Below, piece by piece: positions 15,938 through 25,321 of a stretch of 64,000 bases of DNA. The translations under genes and the position numbers were made by a program. This DNA comes from JBBROS01 sp963752225 (GTDB lineage: Bacteria; Pseudomonadota; Alphaproteobacteria; Acetobacterales; Acetobacteraceae): the NCBI GenBank assembly GCA_963752225.1, contig CAVVXS010000009.1:620001-684000 (forward strand), read 5' to 3'. A model generated the notes under the pieces. The model did no database searches, was not told where the DNA came from, and saw only the letters and a program-made list of their open reading frames with translations. How positions within the stretch are numbered: the stretch's first letter is position 1; the number at the start of each line of letters is the position of its first letter.

Positions 15938-17482
15938 ATGACGCCCCACCCGATCCCGCTCAGCGGCGGCGCAGTCCCGCTCGCCGGCTGGCGGGAGATC
16001 TACCGCGGCGCCCCCGCCGCCCCGGACCCGGCGGACCGGCCCCGGGTCGACGCCGCCGCCGCCACGGTCACCGCCATCCTCGCCCGGGGCGAGCCGGTCT
16101 ACGGCATCAACACCGGCTTCGGTAAGCTGGCCGGGGTGCGGATCGACGCCGGCGACCTGGCCCGGCTGCAACGCAACATCGTCCTGTCCCACGCGGCCGG
16201 GGTCGGTGCGCCGCTGCCGCCGCCCGTGGTGCGCCTGGTGCTGGCGCTCAAGCTGGCGTCGTTGGCGCAGGGCGCGTCCGGGGTGCGCTGGGAGGTCGTG
16301 TCCTGCTTGGCCGCCTGTCTCGAACACAGCCTCCTTCCGGTCATTCCCGGCCAAGGCTCGGTCGGCGCCTCCGGCGACCTGGCTCCGCTCGCCCACCTGG
16401 CCGCCGCGCTGATCGGCGAGGGCGCCATGACCGCCGGCGGCCGCACGATGCCCGCCGCCGCGGCGCTGCAGCAACACGGCCTCGCCCCGCTGGAGCTCGC
16501 CGCCAAGGAGGGGTTGGCCCTGCTCAACGGCACCCAGGTCAGCACTGCGCTTGCTTTGGCCGGGCTGTTCGAAGCCGAGCGCTGCGTCGCGGCGGCGCTG
16601 GTGACCGGGGCCCTGAGCACCGACGCCGCGATGGGCAGCGATACGCCGTTCGAGGACCGCATCCAGCGCCTGCGCGGCCATGCCGGGCAGATCGAGGTGG
16701 CGGCCTGCCTGCGCGCGCTGCTGGCCGGCAGCCGCATCCGCGACAGCCACCGGCTCGACGACGACCGGGTGCAGGACCCGTACTGCCTGCGCTGCCAGCC
16801 CCAGGTGATGGGCGCCGTGCTCGACCTGCTGCGCCAGGCGGCGGCGACCCTGGCGACCGAGGCCAACGGCGTCACCGACAACCCGCTGGTGTTCGCCGAC
16901 GCCGGCGAGGTGGTCTCGGGCGGCAACTTCCACGCCGAGCCGGTCGCCTTCGCCGCCGACACCATCGCGCTCGCGCTGTGCGAAACGGGCTCGATCGCCG
17001 AACGCCGCATCGCCATGCTGATCGACCCGGCGCTGTCCGGCCTGCCGGCGTTCCTCACCCCGCGCCCGGGGCTCAACTCCGGCTTCATGCTGCCGCAGGT
17101 GACCGCCGCCGCGCTCGTCAGCGAGAACAAGCAGCTCGCCTACCCCGCCAGCGTCGACAGCATCCCGACCTCGGCCAACCAGGAGGATCACGTGTCGATG
17201 GCGACGCACGCCGCCCGCCGGCTGCTGCCGATGGCTACCAACGTCGCCCACGTGCTCGGGATCGAGCTGCTGGCCGCCGCGCAAGGCTGCGACTTCCGCG
17301 GCCCGCTCGAGAGTTCGGCGCCGCTCGAACGGGCCCGCGCTCTGCTGCGGGCGCAGGTGCCGCGGCTGGAGGATGACCGCCTGTTCGCGCCCGACATCGA
17401 CGCCGCCATCACCCTGGTCGCGACCGGCGCCCTGGCCGAAGCGGTCGCGGTGCCCCTGCCCTCGCTCGGGGGGACACCATGA
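15938..17482 (+). CDS. hutH: Histidine ammonia-lyase
   Basis: HutH removes ammonia from L-histidine to give trans-urocanate, the first step of histidine breakdown. The 514-residue protein has the normal length and the prosthetic-group sequence GSVGASGDLAPLAHL; Ala144-Ser145-Gly146 form the MIO cofactor. YGINTGFG (55-62) and the C-terminal NQEDHVSMATHAARR are also diagnostic. It overlaps hutU by 4 bases (ATGA), showing translational coupling. No hutI, hutF, hutG or hutC lies in the window, so the rest of the pathway must be elsewhere. Confidence 0.97.
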   Translation: MTPHPIPLSGGAVPLAGWREIYRGAPAAPDPADRPRVDAAAATVTAILARGEPVYGINTGFGKLAGVRIDAGDLARLQRNIVLSHAAGVGAPLPPPVVRLVLALKLASLAQGASGVRWEVVSCLAACLEHSLLPVIPGQGSVGASGDLAPLAHLAAALIGEGAMTAGGRTMPAAAALQQHGLAPLELAAKEGLALLNGTQVSTALALAGLFEAERCVAAALVTGALSTDAAMGSDTPFEDRIQRLRGHAGQIEVAACLRALLAGSRIRDSHRLDDDRVQDPYCLRCQPQVMGAVLDLLRQAAATLATEANGVTDNPLVFADAGEVVSGGNFHAEPVAFAADTIALALCETGSIAERRIAMLIDPALSGLPAFLTPRPGLNSGFMLPQVTAAALVSENKQLAYPASVDSIPTSANQEDHVSMATHAARRLLPMATNVAHVLGIELLAAAQGCDFRGPLESSAPLERARALLRAQVPRLEDDRLFAPDIDAAITLVATGALAEAVAVPLPSLGGTP

Positions 17483-19152
17483 TCGGCAACGAACGCGTCG
17501 TTCGCGCGCCGCGCGGGACCGAACTGTCGGCCAAATCCTGGCAGACCGAGGCGCCGCTGCGCATGCTGATGAACAACCTCGACCCGGAGGTGGCCGAGCG
17601 GCCCGGCGACCTCGTGGTTTACGGCGGCATCGGCAAAGCGGCGCGCGACTGGGCCGCCTTCGACGCCATCTGCGCCACCCTGCGCCGGCTGGACGCGGAC
17701 GAAACGCTGCTCGTGCAATCGGGCAAGCCGGTCGGCGTGTTCCGCACCCACGCCGACGCGCCGCGCGTGCTGATCGCCAACAGCAACCTGGTGCCGCGCT
17801 GGGCCACCTGGGAGCATTTTCGCGAGTTGGAGCGCAAGGGGCTGATGATGTACGGCCAGATGACGGCCGGGTCGTGGATCTACATCGGCAGCCAGGGCAT
17901 CGTCCAAGGCACCTACGAGACCTTCGTCGAAGCCGGCCGGCAGCATTACGGCGGCGACCTTGCCGGCCGCTGGATCCTGACCGCGGGCCTTGGCGGCATG
18001 GGGGGTGCGCAGCCGCTGGCCGCCACCATGGCCGGCGCCTCGATGCTCGCGGTCGAGTGCCAGCCGAGCCGGATCGAGATGCGGCTACGCACCGGCTACC
18101 TCGACCGCCAGGCCGCGAACCTGGACGAGGCGCTGGCGCTGATCGATGCCGCGCGCTCGGGGTCGCCGGTCTCGGTTGGGCTGCTCGGCAACGCCGCCGA
18201 CGTCTTCCCCGAGCTCGTCCGCCGCATGCAGGCGGGCGACGTGCGCCCCGACATCGTCACCGACCAGACCTCGGCGCACGACCCGGTGCACGGCTACCTG
18301 CCGCGTGGCTGGGACCTCGCCCGCTGGGAGGCCGCGCGCGAGCGTGACCCGGCATCCGTCGCCCGCGCCGCCCGCGCCTCGATGGCCGGCCACGTGCAGG
18401 CGATGCTGGACTTTCACCGCATGGGCGTCCCCACGGTCGATTACGGCAACAACATCCGGCAGATGGCGCAGGAAGAGGGCGTCGCCGACGCCTTCGACTT
18501 CCCCGGTTTCGTGCCGGCCTACATCCGCCCGCTATTCTGCCGTGGCATCGGCCCGTTCCGCTGGGCGGCGCTGTCCGGCAACCCCGAGGACATCTACCGC
18601 ACCGATGCGCGGGTGAAGGAGCTGCTGCCGGACAACCGGCCGCTGCATCGCTGGCTCGACATGGCGCGCGAGCGGATCCGCTTCCAAGGCCTGCCCGCGC
18701 GCATCTGCTGGGTCGGGCTCGGCGACCGGCACCGGCTCGGCCTCGCGTTTAACGACATGGTTGCCTCGGGCGAGCTCGAAGCGCCGGTGGTGATCGGCCG
18801 CGACCACCTCGACAGCGGCAGCGTCGCCAGCCCCAACCGCGAAACCGAAGCGATGCAGGACGGCTCCGACGCCGTGTCGGACTGGCCGATGCTGAACGCG
18901 CTGCTGAACTGCGCCTCGGGCGCCACCTGGGTCAGCCTGCACCATGGCGGCGGCGTCGGCATGGGCTTCTCGCAGCACGCCGGCATGGTGATCGTCGCCG
19001 ACGGCACGCCGGACGCGGCCCGCCGGCTCGGGCGCGTGCTGTGGAACGACCCGGCCACGGGAGTCATGCGCCACGCCGACGCCGGCTACGCGACGGCGAT
19101 CGACTGCGCGGCGGAGCACGGGCTGGACCTGCCAGGCCTGGCCGCGAGCTGA
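17479..19152 (+). CDS. hutU: Urocanate hydratase
   Basis: HutU uses NAD+ to convert urocanate to imidazolonepropionate, step two of histidine catabolism. The 557-residue protein has normal length and signature regions: GKPVGVFRTH, GSQGIVQGTYETF, ILTAGLGGMGGAQPLAATMAG, DQTSAHDP with a domain typical of NAD binding, and VSLHHGGGVGMGFSQHAGMVIVADG near the C-terminus. The ATG overlaps the hutH stop. After hutU the next gene is on the opposite strand, so the unit is just hutH-hutU, possibly extending from uppP. Confidence 0.97.
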   Translation: MIGNERVVRAPRGTELSAKSWQTEAPLRMLMNNLDPEVAERPGDLVVYGGIGKAARDWAAFDAICATLRRLDADETLLVQSGKPVGVFRTHADAPRVLIANSNLVPRWATWEHFRELERKGLMMYGQMTAGSWIYIGSQGIVQGTYETFVEAGRQHYGGDLAGRWILTAGLGGMGGAQPLAATMAGASMLAVECQPSRIEMRLRTGYLDRQAANLDEALALIDAARSGSPVSVGLLGNAADVFPELVRRMQAGDVRPDIVTDQTSAHDPVHGYLPRGWDLARWEAARERDPASVARAARASMAGHVQAMLDFHRMGVPTVDYGNNIRQMAQEEGVADAFDFPGFVPAYIRPLFCRGIGPFRWAALSGNPEDIYRTDARVKELLPDNRPLHRWLDMARERIRFQGLPARICWVGLGDRHRLGLAFNDMVASGELEAPVVIGRDHLDSGSVASPNRETEAMQDGSDAVSDWPMLNALLNCASGATWVSLHHGGGVGMGFSQHAGMVIVADGTPDAARRLGRVLWNDPATGVMRHADAGYATAIDCAAEHGLDLPGLAAS

Positions 19153-19181
19153 CGCCCTCCGCGGAGGACCCTGCGGGCGCG

Positions 19182-19736
19182 CTACGGCCGGGGCGCCGCG
19201 TGCCCGGGCAGCATGCGCGCCAGCACGCCGTCGTGCCAAAGGAAGCGATGCAGCAGAGCGGCCGCAGCGTGCAACCCGGCCAGGCCGACGGTGATCCAGC
19301 CGATCGTCGCATGCAGCCCCTGGACCTGATCGACCAAGGCCCGGTTGCCGGGGTCGTAGGCGGGGATGCTGAACAGGTTGAACAGGCTGTCGCCCCGCGT
19401 CCACGCGAGGAACAGGCCGGCGCCGACCATCGCGATCAGCAGCGCGTACAACGCCCAATGCGTCGCCTTCGACAGCACCGCCAATGCGCCGGAGTCCGCC
19501 AGCGGCAAGCGCCGCCCTTCGGTCGCCCGCCACACGATCCGCCCGGCCAGGACCAGCCCGAGCAGCACGCCGACGGTGATGTGCACCGACCGCGCATCGA
19601 CCCGCAGCGGTCCGCGCGGGAACCAGTCGATGGTCTGCGCCCCCAGCCATTGCGTGGCAACCAGGATCGCCGTCAACCAATGGAACACCATGGTTCGGCC
19701 GTCGTATCGGGTGGCATTCTCGCTAACCGCTTGCAT
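19182..19736 (-). CDS. Cytochrome b561 family protein
   Basis: A four-helix di-heme membrane protein of 184 residues that passes electrons from quinol or acts as a superoxide:ubiquinone oxidoreductase. The CybB pattern is clear: YDGRTMVFHWLTAILVATQW with a heme histidine, RSVHITVGVLLGLVLAGRI, ATHWALYALLIAMVGAGL and LHATIGWITVGLAGLHAAAALLHRF. Histidines fall in helices 1, 2/3 and 4 as expected. ATG 19736 matches the family start; the open frame upstream is not coding. It converges on hutU. The partner is unknown. Confidence 0.92.
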   Translation of the reverse strand: MQAVSENATRYDGRTMVFHWLTAILVATQWLGAQTIDWFPRGPLRVDARSVHITVGVLLGLVLAGRIVWRATEGRRLPLADSGALAVLSKATHWALYALLIAMVGAGLFLAWTRGDSLFNLFSIPAYDPGNRALVDQVQGLHATIGWITVGLAGLHAAAALLHRFLWHDGVLARMLPGHAAPRP

Positions 19737-19774
19737 CGTCACTCCCTTGCGTCCGGCACGCCGCCGGCTTGAGA

Positions 19775-19806
19775 TGGTGCGCCAGACCGGAATTGAACCG
19801 TCGGCC
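19775..19806 (-). other. tRNA 3'-end-like fragment
   Basis: On the minus strand the sequence reads GACGGTTCAATTCCGGTC, then an acceptor-like CTGGCGC-ACCA ending at 19775. This is a T-loop (TTCAATT) with a nearly paired T-stem, seven acceptor bases, a discriminator and CCA. Upstream there is no anticodon arm and no matching GCGCCAG, so it is not a complete tRNA. It may be a remnant or attachment-site scar left by an element that used a tRNA gene, or coincidence. Confidence 0.4.
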
Positions 19807-19922
19807 GCCCCGCATCCCGCCACAGGCGAGCGCCGGGCGCCGGACACCGCGTCGATCAAGAAGCGGCGATGCATGCCGGACGCGGGCTGGCCCCGATGTG
19901 CAATGCAGCATATGGCGGCCGC

Positions 19923-21923
19923 ATGACCAACCCCTCCCCGCCGGCCCCGCCGCATCCCACCCGGCGACGCGTCCTGCAGGCCGGCGCCGCCGCCGCCCTG
20001 CCGGCGGTCCGCACGGTCCCGAATGCGGGGACGATCCGCTCGCGGAACGGCCGCATCGTGGTCGAAGCGGCGCTGGCCCGGGCGGGCACGCTCGACCTCA
20101 CGGTGCATTTCGACGGCGCCGTGCTGCTTCGCGTGCCGGCGCTCGGCCTCGACCTGTTGGACGGCGGCCCGCTGGCGAGCGGCCTGCGCCTCCTTCGCTC
20201 GGCCCGCGCAGCGGTCACCGACGACTACACGCTCGCCTGCGGCAAGACCCGGCACGTCCACGCGGCCGGGCAGCAGCTCACGCTCGACCTGGTGCAGGAC
20301 ACGCCAGCCCGGCGCACAATGCGACTGGTCGCGCGCGCCTACGACGACGGCGCCGCATTCCGCTACGAGCTGCCGTCCGGCTCCGGTCACGCGATCCGCG
20401 CCGAGCTGACCCGGTTCGCCGTCCCGCCGGACGTCATCTGCTGGGGCGCCGATCTCGGCGCCTTCGACACCTCGCATGAAACGGAGTTCCGCCCCGTTCC
20501 GGCCGCGCACATCGCGCCGAGCAGCCTGTTCGACCTGCCGCTGGTGTGCACCACCGCGAGCGGGACCGCCTTCGCGCTGGCCGAGGCCGGGGTCGAGCAT
20601 TACCCGGCCCTTTATTTGGCCCGGTCCGAGGACGGGCAGCCGGGCGTCGAGGCCCGCCTGCCGCCGATCCCTGGCAGCGATCCGGCCGTCGCGGCACGCT
20701 GGCCGGCCGGCGGAACGCATGCCTCGCCCTGGCGCGTGGTGCTGATCGCCGACACGCCCGGGGAGCTGATCTGCTCGAACCTCATCACCACCCTTGCCGC
20801 GCCGTCCCGGGTCGCGGACCCGTCCTGGGTCCGGCCGGGCAAGGCGGCGTGGGATTGGTGGAGCATGGACGCCTCGCCCGACCCGGCCGAGCCGCGCATG
20901 GGCACAGCGCACATGCGCCGGCTGATCGACTTCGCCGCCGGCGCCGGGCTGCAATACCTGCTGATCGACGCCGGCTGGTACGCCAATCCGGACCAGAAAA
21001 CCGCCGGGCCGAATATCGACGTCACCCGCCCGATCCCGCCGATCGACCTGCCGGCGCTGGTGCAATACGGCCGGCAACGCGGCATTGGCCTGTTCGTGTG
21101 GCTGAACTGGGCTCACCTCGATGCGCAGATGGATGCGGCGCTGGCCTAGTTCGAGCGCATCGGCCTGCGCGGCATCAAGGTCGACTTCATGAACCGCGAC
21201 GACCAGGTCATGATGGCGTTCTACCACCGCGTGCTGTCGAAGGCCGCCGCCCACCGGCTGATGGTGGACCTGCACGGCGCAACCCATCCGATGGGGCTGG
21301 AGCGGACCTATCCGAACCTGGTCACGCAGGAAGGCGTGCTGGGCGCCGAGTACAACAAATGGACCACGCGGGTGACGGCCCGGCATAACGTCGCGCTGGC
21401 CTACACCAGGCTGCTGCTCGGGCCGATGGACTACACGCCCGGCGGTTTTCGTAACGTGGCCCCCGAGCGCTTCGTGCCCCGCAACACGCTGCCGATGGTG
21501 CAAACGACGCGCGGCCAGGCCTTGGCGATGTATGTGGTCTTCCTCAGCCCCTTCGCCTGCGTCGCCGACAGCCCGGCAACCTATGACGGCGCCGCCGGGT
21601 TTGACCTGCTGTCGGACGTGCCGACGATCTGGGACGAGACCCGGTTCCTCCTCGGCGAGATCGGCGCCTACATCGTCCTGGCCCGGCGCCGCGGCGCCGT
21701 GTGGTTCGTCGGCGCGATGACCGACGCGGAGCCGCGCTCCGTCTCGCTGGCGCTCGGCTTTCTCCCGCCCGGTCCGTCCCGGGCGACAGTGTACCGGGAC
21801 GGCGCCGAGCCGGACGAGCTCGACGTGCAACGGGATCGCCCGGTCGAACGGGGCGATGTGCTCGACCTGCGCTTGGCCGCCAATGGCGGCGCCGTGGTGG
21901 TCCTCCGGCCGGGTCAGCCTTGA
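19923..21923 (+). pseudogene. Glycoside hydrolase family 97, interrupted by an in-frame amber codon
   Basis: GH97 enzymes are alpha-glucosidases or alpha-galactosidases. The frame runs from ATG 19923 with a Tat-type signal (TRRRVLQAGAAAALPA). The N-terminal beta domain and barrel follow up to a TAG at 21147-21149, and the same frame continues to 21923. Family sequence is continuous across the stop: WAHLDAQMDAALA-stop-FERIGLRGIKVDFMNRDDQ, then HGATHPMGLERTYPNL and QEGVLGAEYNKW. Full length would be about 666 residues, normal for GH97. KVDFM suits the retaining branch. The TAG is one change from CAG. It is a young pseudogene, a sequencing error, or a suppressed stop. A downstream product starting at 21189 would lack half the enzyme. 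Confidence 0.85.
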
Positions 21924-21974
21924 CGCGGCGCGATCCGACCGGAGAGCGAGTGCCGCACGACCCGCCGCCTCGTC

Positions 21975-23438
21975 CTACGCCGGCACCTTCAGGTCCACAT
22001 ACAGGTTCTCGAGCGCTTCGTCGGCAAGGCCCGTGGTGATGACCGGCGGCAGCGCGAAGCACGCGCACAGATTGAACACCTGCTCGCACAGGAAATTCGG
22101 CTGGAAATACGCCAGCGCGTAGTCCTTCTCCCGCAACCGTCGGATGATGTGGTCCAGCACGTCGCTCTCGACCGCCAAGCCGCGGCCGGTCGCGATCGCC
22201 TCGAACACGCGCCGGTAATCGCCTTCGGTCGGGCCGAGCATCTCGATCTTGTACGGGATCCGGCGCAGAAAGGCCGGGTCCATCAGGTCGGACGGATCCA
22301 GGTTGGTCGACAACACCACCAGCTCGTCGAACGGGATCTGGAAGCTGTTGCCGGTGTTGAGCTTCAGGTAGTCGATCCGGCTCTCGAGCGGCACGATCCA
22401 CCGGTTGAGCAACTCCGTCGGCTTCACCCGCTGCCGCCCGAAATCGTCGATCAGGAACACCCCGTTCAACGCCTTCATATGCAGCGGCGCGTCGTACACG
22501 TTGCTGACCGGGTCGAAGCCGAGATCCAGCATCTCGAGCGTCATCTCGCCGCCCGCCATCGCCACCGGCCGCCGGCACGCCACCCAACGCGAATCGAACG
22601 ACTCGAGCAGCAGGCCATTGCCGTTCGACAGCGTCACGCTGTCGCTTTCGTCCTGGAACGGCTTGTGCAGCTCGGCGTCGTACACCTTGATGATCTGGCC
22701 GTTCACCTCGATCGCGTGCGGCACGTAGATCATGTCGCGGAACAGCCGGGCGATCCGCGTGCCGATGCTCGTCTTGCCGTTGCCCGGCGGCCCGTACAGC
22801 AGCGCCGTGCGCCCCGCCCTGATCGCCGGCAGCAGCTTGCGGACGAAGTTGTAAGGCACGTTCAAGCCGGCAAAGCCGTCCGCCACCGAGGCTTCGGTCA
22901 GGTTCTCGTTCGTGATCGCCTGCCGCCGCACGCGCTGCTGGTATGCCGTCAGCGACACCGGCGCCGGACCGACATACTGGCTCTGGGTCAGCGCCTCGGC
23001 CGCCGCCGCCCGGCCCAGATCCGTGAGCGCATAGCGCATGGTCGTGCCGAAGCCGTGCGGGATCGCGCCCTTCACCTCCACCAAGCGCTGCGTGTTCGCC
23101 CCCGCCATCAGATCGGTCAGCACCGCCGAGGACAGCTTCATCTTCGCGCTCAACGCCGGCAGCGTTTCGAGCGACTCCGTCCGCATGAACTTCATCATCA
23201 GCGCAAGCAGGCTGGCCCGGCTGACCCCGGTTTCCTCCACGCTCAGCGGCGTCGCCGGGATCTGGTCCAGCACCGTCGCCAGCTGCTCGGTCGAAAGCAG
23301 GCCCAGCGCGACCAGGTTGTCGCCCAATCGCCCCCCTTCGCGCCGCTGCCGGTCGAGCGCCGCCTCGAGCCCTTCATAGGTCACCAGCTTGCGAACCAGC
23401 AGGATGTCGCCCAATCGAAGCGGTTTGTGGTTCGTCAA
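21975..23438 (-). CDS. AAA ATPase with MshEN/GspE-like N-terminal domain
   Basis: A 487-residue ATPase. The N-terminal 60 residues, LRLGDILLVRKLVTYEGLEAALDRQRREGGRLGDNLVALGLLSTEQL, repeat the pattern of type II secretion/pilus ATPase N-domains that bind nucleotides or c-di-GMP. A winged-helix-like stretch follows (ALTDLGRAAAAEALTQSQYVGP). The AAA core has Walker A GPPGNGKTS (216-224) and Walker B GVFLIDDFG near 330. It is not a secretion ATPase: the core is a chaperone-like AAA module. The start is TTG 23438 behind GGGGGAG. No pilus genes adjoin it. Role unknown; regulated remodelling is an inference from the domain pair. Confidence 0.85.
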   Translation of the reverse strand: MTNHKPLRLGDILLVRKLVTYEGLEAALDRQRREGGRLGDNLVALGLLSTEQLATVLDQIPATPLSVEETGVSRASLLALMMKFMRTESLETLPALSAKMKLSSAVLTDLMAGANTQRLVEVKGAIPHGFGTTMRYALTDLGRAAAAEALTQSQYVGPAPVSLTAYQQRVRRQAITNENLTEASVADGFAGLNVPYNFVRKLLPAIRAGRTALLYGPPGNGKTSIGTRIARLFRDMIYVPHAIEVNGQIIKVYDAELHKPFQDESDSVTLSNGNGLLLESFDSRWVACRRPVAMAGGEMTLEMLDLGFDPVSNVYDAPLHMKALNGVFLIDDFGRQRVKPTELLNRWIVPLESRIDYLKLNTGNSFQIPFDELVVLSTNLDPSDLMDPAFLRRIPYKIEMLGPTEGDYRRVFEAIATGRGLAVESDVLDHIIRRLREKDYALAYFQPNFLCEQVFNLCACFALPPVITTGLADEALENLYVDLKVPA

Positions 23439-23810
23439 GCGCTGGCACTCCCCCGGAAAGCCGTCCGGTTGGTCGAGGACGGCAACGGCGACGCACGCCG
23501 GCGCCGGCCATCACCGATCCGAAGCTGTTCCGATCGTCTCACGGTCCCGCCGCCATCGGCCGCACCGCTCGAGCAATCGGTCTCAGCACCGCTATAGAAC
23601 CCGCCGACGAAAGAACCTCGCCGTATTTGGTAGTGTCTCGTCACACGTACTGACGCGACAGCAACAAAAACCAACACAGAGTCAGCAAGGCTCTGCCCTG
23701 CGCCCGCCGGGGCGGAGCGATCCAAGGGTCCGCGTGTCCATTTGGCCCAGTCAAACGATCGGGGAGGGCGGGCGGCCCCACGCCCGCCCGCCGTCCCGCC
23801 CACCGCCCCG
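23439..23810. other. Gene-free region with an imperfect inverted repeat
   Basis: The 372-bp gap between the M81 peptidase stop and the ATPase start has no convincing gene. It contains GTCTCGTCA-CACGTAC-TGACGCGAC (23635-23659), 9-bp arms with one mismatch, next to a locally AT-richer run with AACAAAAACCAACAC. The ATPase promoter is probably here; I see no clear -35/-10 pair. Confidence 0.4.
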
Positions 23811-25280
23811 CTAGACGATCAGCTTGCCGGGCGCGTCCTTGTCGAGAGGCCATAGCGGGCGCTGCACGCGGGTGTACGGGATGCGCTCGTACCGGCGCGG
23901 CAACGGCCCATCGCTGTCGACGTAGAGCACCCGGTCGGCGATCGGCCCGAACGCCGCGTGGAAATGGTTGGTCGACTTCACCACCACGATCTTCTTCCGC
24001 GTCGGCTCAACCCCGACGTTGCGGAACAGCTCCAGCCCCAGCGCCTGCGTCCGGTTGCTGATCAGCACGACCTCGATCCCGCCCACCCGCACGCAGGCGC
24101 AATCGCCGAGCTTCACCTGCGTCGGCCCGAAGCTCTGCCAGCAATCGCGCGCCAGCCCGGCGACGAGCACGACCGCATCCACCGGGACGCCCGACGCTGG
24201 CCCGGTCTTGCCGCCGAACCGCAACGGCAACGCCGCGCCCTGCCCCGCATCGAAGCAGAGCTGCACCGCCACCGGGTCCCAGATCGGCCCCAGTGCCGCA
24301 TTCTCCACTCCCCGCCCGATCATGTGCCGAAGCACGGTGGTGTTGTCCGAGGGCGCGCCGCCGCCGGCATTGTCCGCCGGGTCGGCGATGACCACCGGCA
24401 TGCCGTTGCTGCCCAGCGCGGCCGTGATCGCAGCTTCCGGGTCGAGGTACTCGGGTGCGGTGCGCCCGCGCATCGACACGAACTCCTCCCCGATCTCGGT
24501 CGCCAGCCGGTCGGCCAGCGCCTTGTCGCCGTCGGTGATCACCAGCACGCGCCCGCTCATCTCCGGCACGTCGGCGTAAGGGAAGCAGTGGCCGATCGAC
24601 ACCGACAGCACGCCGTCCTTGCCTTCCATCGCCGCCATCCGATCGACGAAACCGCGCATCAGCGGCAACGTGGTCGGATAGGACCCGACCTGCCGGCAAT
24701 CGAACAGCGACATCACCGGCTCGATCTCACCCCGCAGCGTCCGCAGCACCAGCGTCAGCAGGTCCTCGGCGCGCTCCACGACGTCGGTGTGCGGGAATTC
24801 CTTATACAGCACGATGACGTCGGCCAGCTCGACCCGCTTCCGTGTCAGATGGCAGTGCGGGTCCAGCTCCACGCCGATCACCACCCGGGGCCCGACAACG
24901 GCGCGCACGCGATCGAGGATGTCGCCCTCCACGTCGTCGTAGCCATGCGCGACCATGGCCCCGTGCAATCCCAGCAGCACGCCGTCCAGCGGCATCGCGG
25001 CCTGCAGCTGGCCGATGATCTCGTCCCGCATCGCCTCGTAATCGGCCCGGCTGGTCAGCCCCGCCGGACTGGCCGCGAAGCAGCTGCCTTCCACCAGCGT
25101 GAAGCCGTCCCCCGCGGCCCGGCGCCGCGCCACCAGCAGCGGCGCCGTGCACATCAGCGCCGTGTCGTCCGGATGCTCGCCCGGCCGCAGGAACACGCCG
25201 GCCCGGTAAGCCGCAAGGGAGGTCGGCAACGGCGAGAACGTATTCGTCTCGGTCGCCAAGGTCGCCGCAAACAATCGCAC
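23811..25280 (-). CDS. M81 family metallopeptidase (MlrC-like)
   Basis: MlrC-type zinc peptidases include the enzyme acting on linear microcystin fragments, but most members act on unknown small peptides or amides. The 489-residue protein has the family opening VRLFAATLATETNTFSPLPT and the metal-site region GVELDPHCHLT. It also has YKEFPHTDVVERAEDL, a DPADNAGGGAPSDNT motif near the domain boundary and a C-terminal STNHFHAAFGPIA. The start is GTG 25280 with GGGAGG 5 bases upstream. It lies 41 bp downstream of the LigC-like gene on the same strand, so it may be co-transcribed with the ligases, without obvious functional link. Confidence 0.92.
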   Translation of the reverse strand: MRLFAATLATETNTFSPLPTSLAAYRAGVFLRPGEHPDDTALMCTAPLLVARRRAAGDGFTLVEGSCFAASPAGLTSRADYEAMRDEIIGQLQAAMPLDGVLLGLHGAMVAHGYDDVEGDILDRVRAVVGPRVVIGVELDPHCHLTRKRVELADVIVLYKEFPHTDVVERAEDLLTLVLRTLRGEIEPVMSLFDCRQVGSYPTTLPLMRGFVDRMAAMEGKDGVLSVSIGHCFPYADVPEMSGRVLVITDGDKALADRLATEIGEEFVSMRGRTAPEYLDPEAAITAALGSNGMPVVIADPADNAGGGAPSDNTTVLRHMIGRGVENAALGPIWDPVAVQLCFDAGQGAALPLRFGGKTGPASGVPVDAVVLVAGLARDCWQSFGPTQVKLGDCACVRVGGIEVVLISNRTQALGLELFRNVGVEPTRKKIVVVKSTNHFHAAFGPIADRVLYVDSDGPLPRRYERIPYTRVQRPLWPLDKDAPGKLIV

Positions 25281-25321
25281 CGTCGCCTCCCGTTCTCCGA
25301 ACCCCGGCGGCCGCTCCGCGG

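Noticed and set aside
21147..21149. Reassigned TAG (stop-codon recoding) as an explanation of the GH97 break
   Set aside because: TAG ends clpA, ligD and the M81 gene normally in this window.
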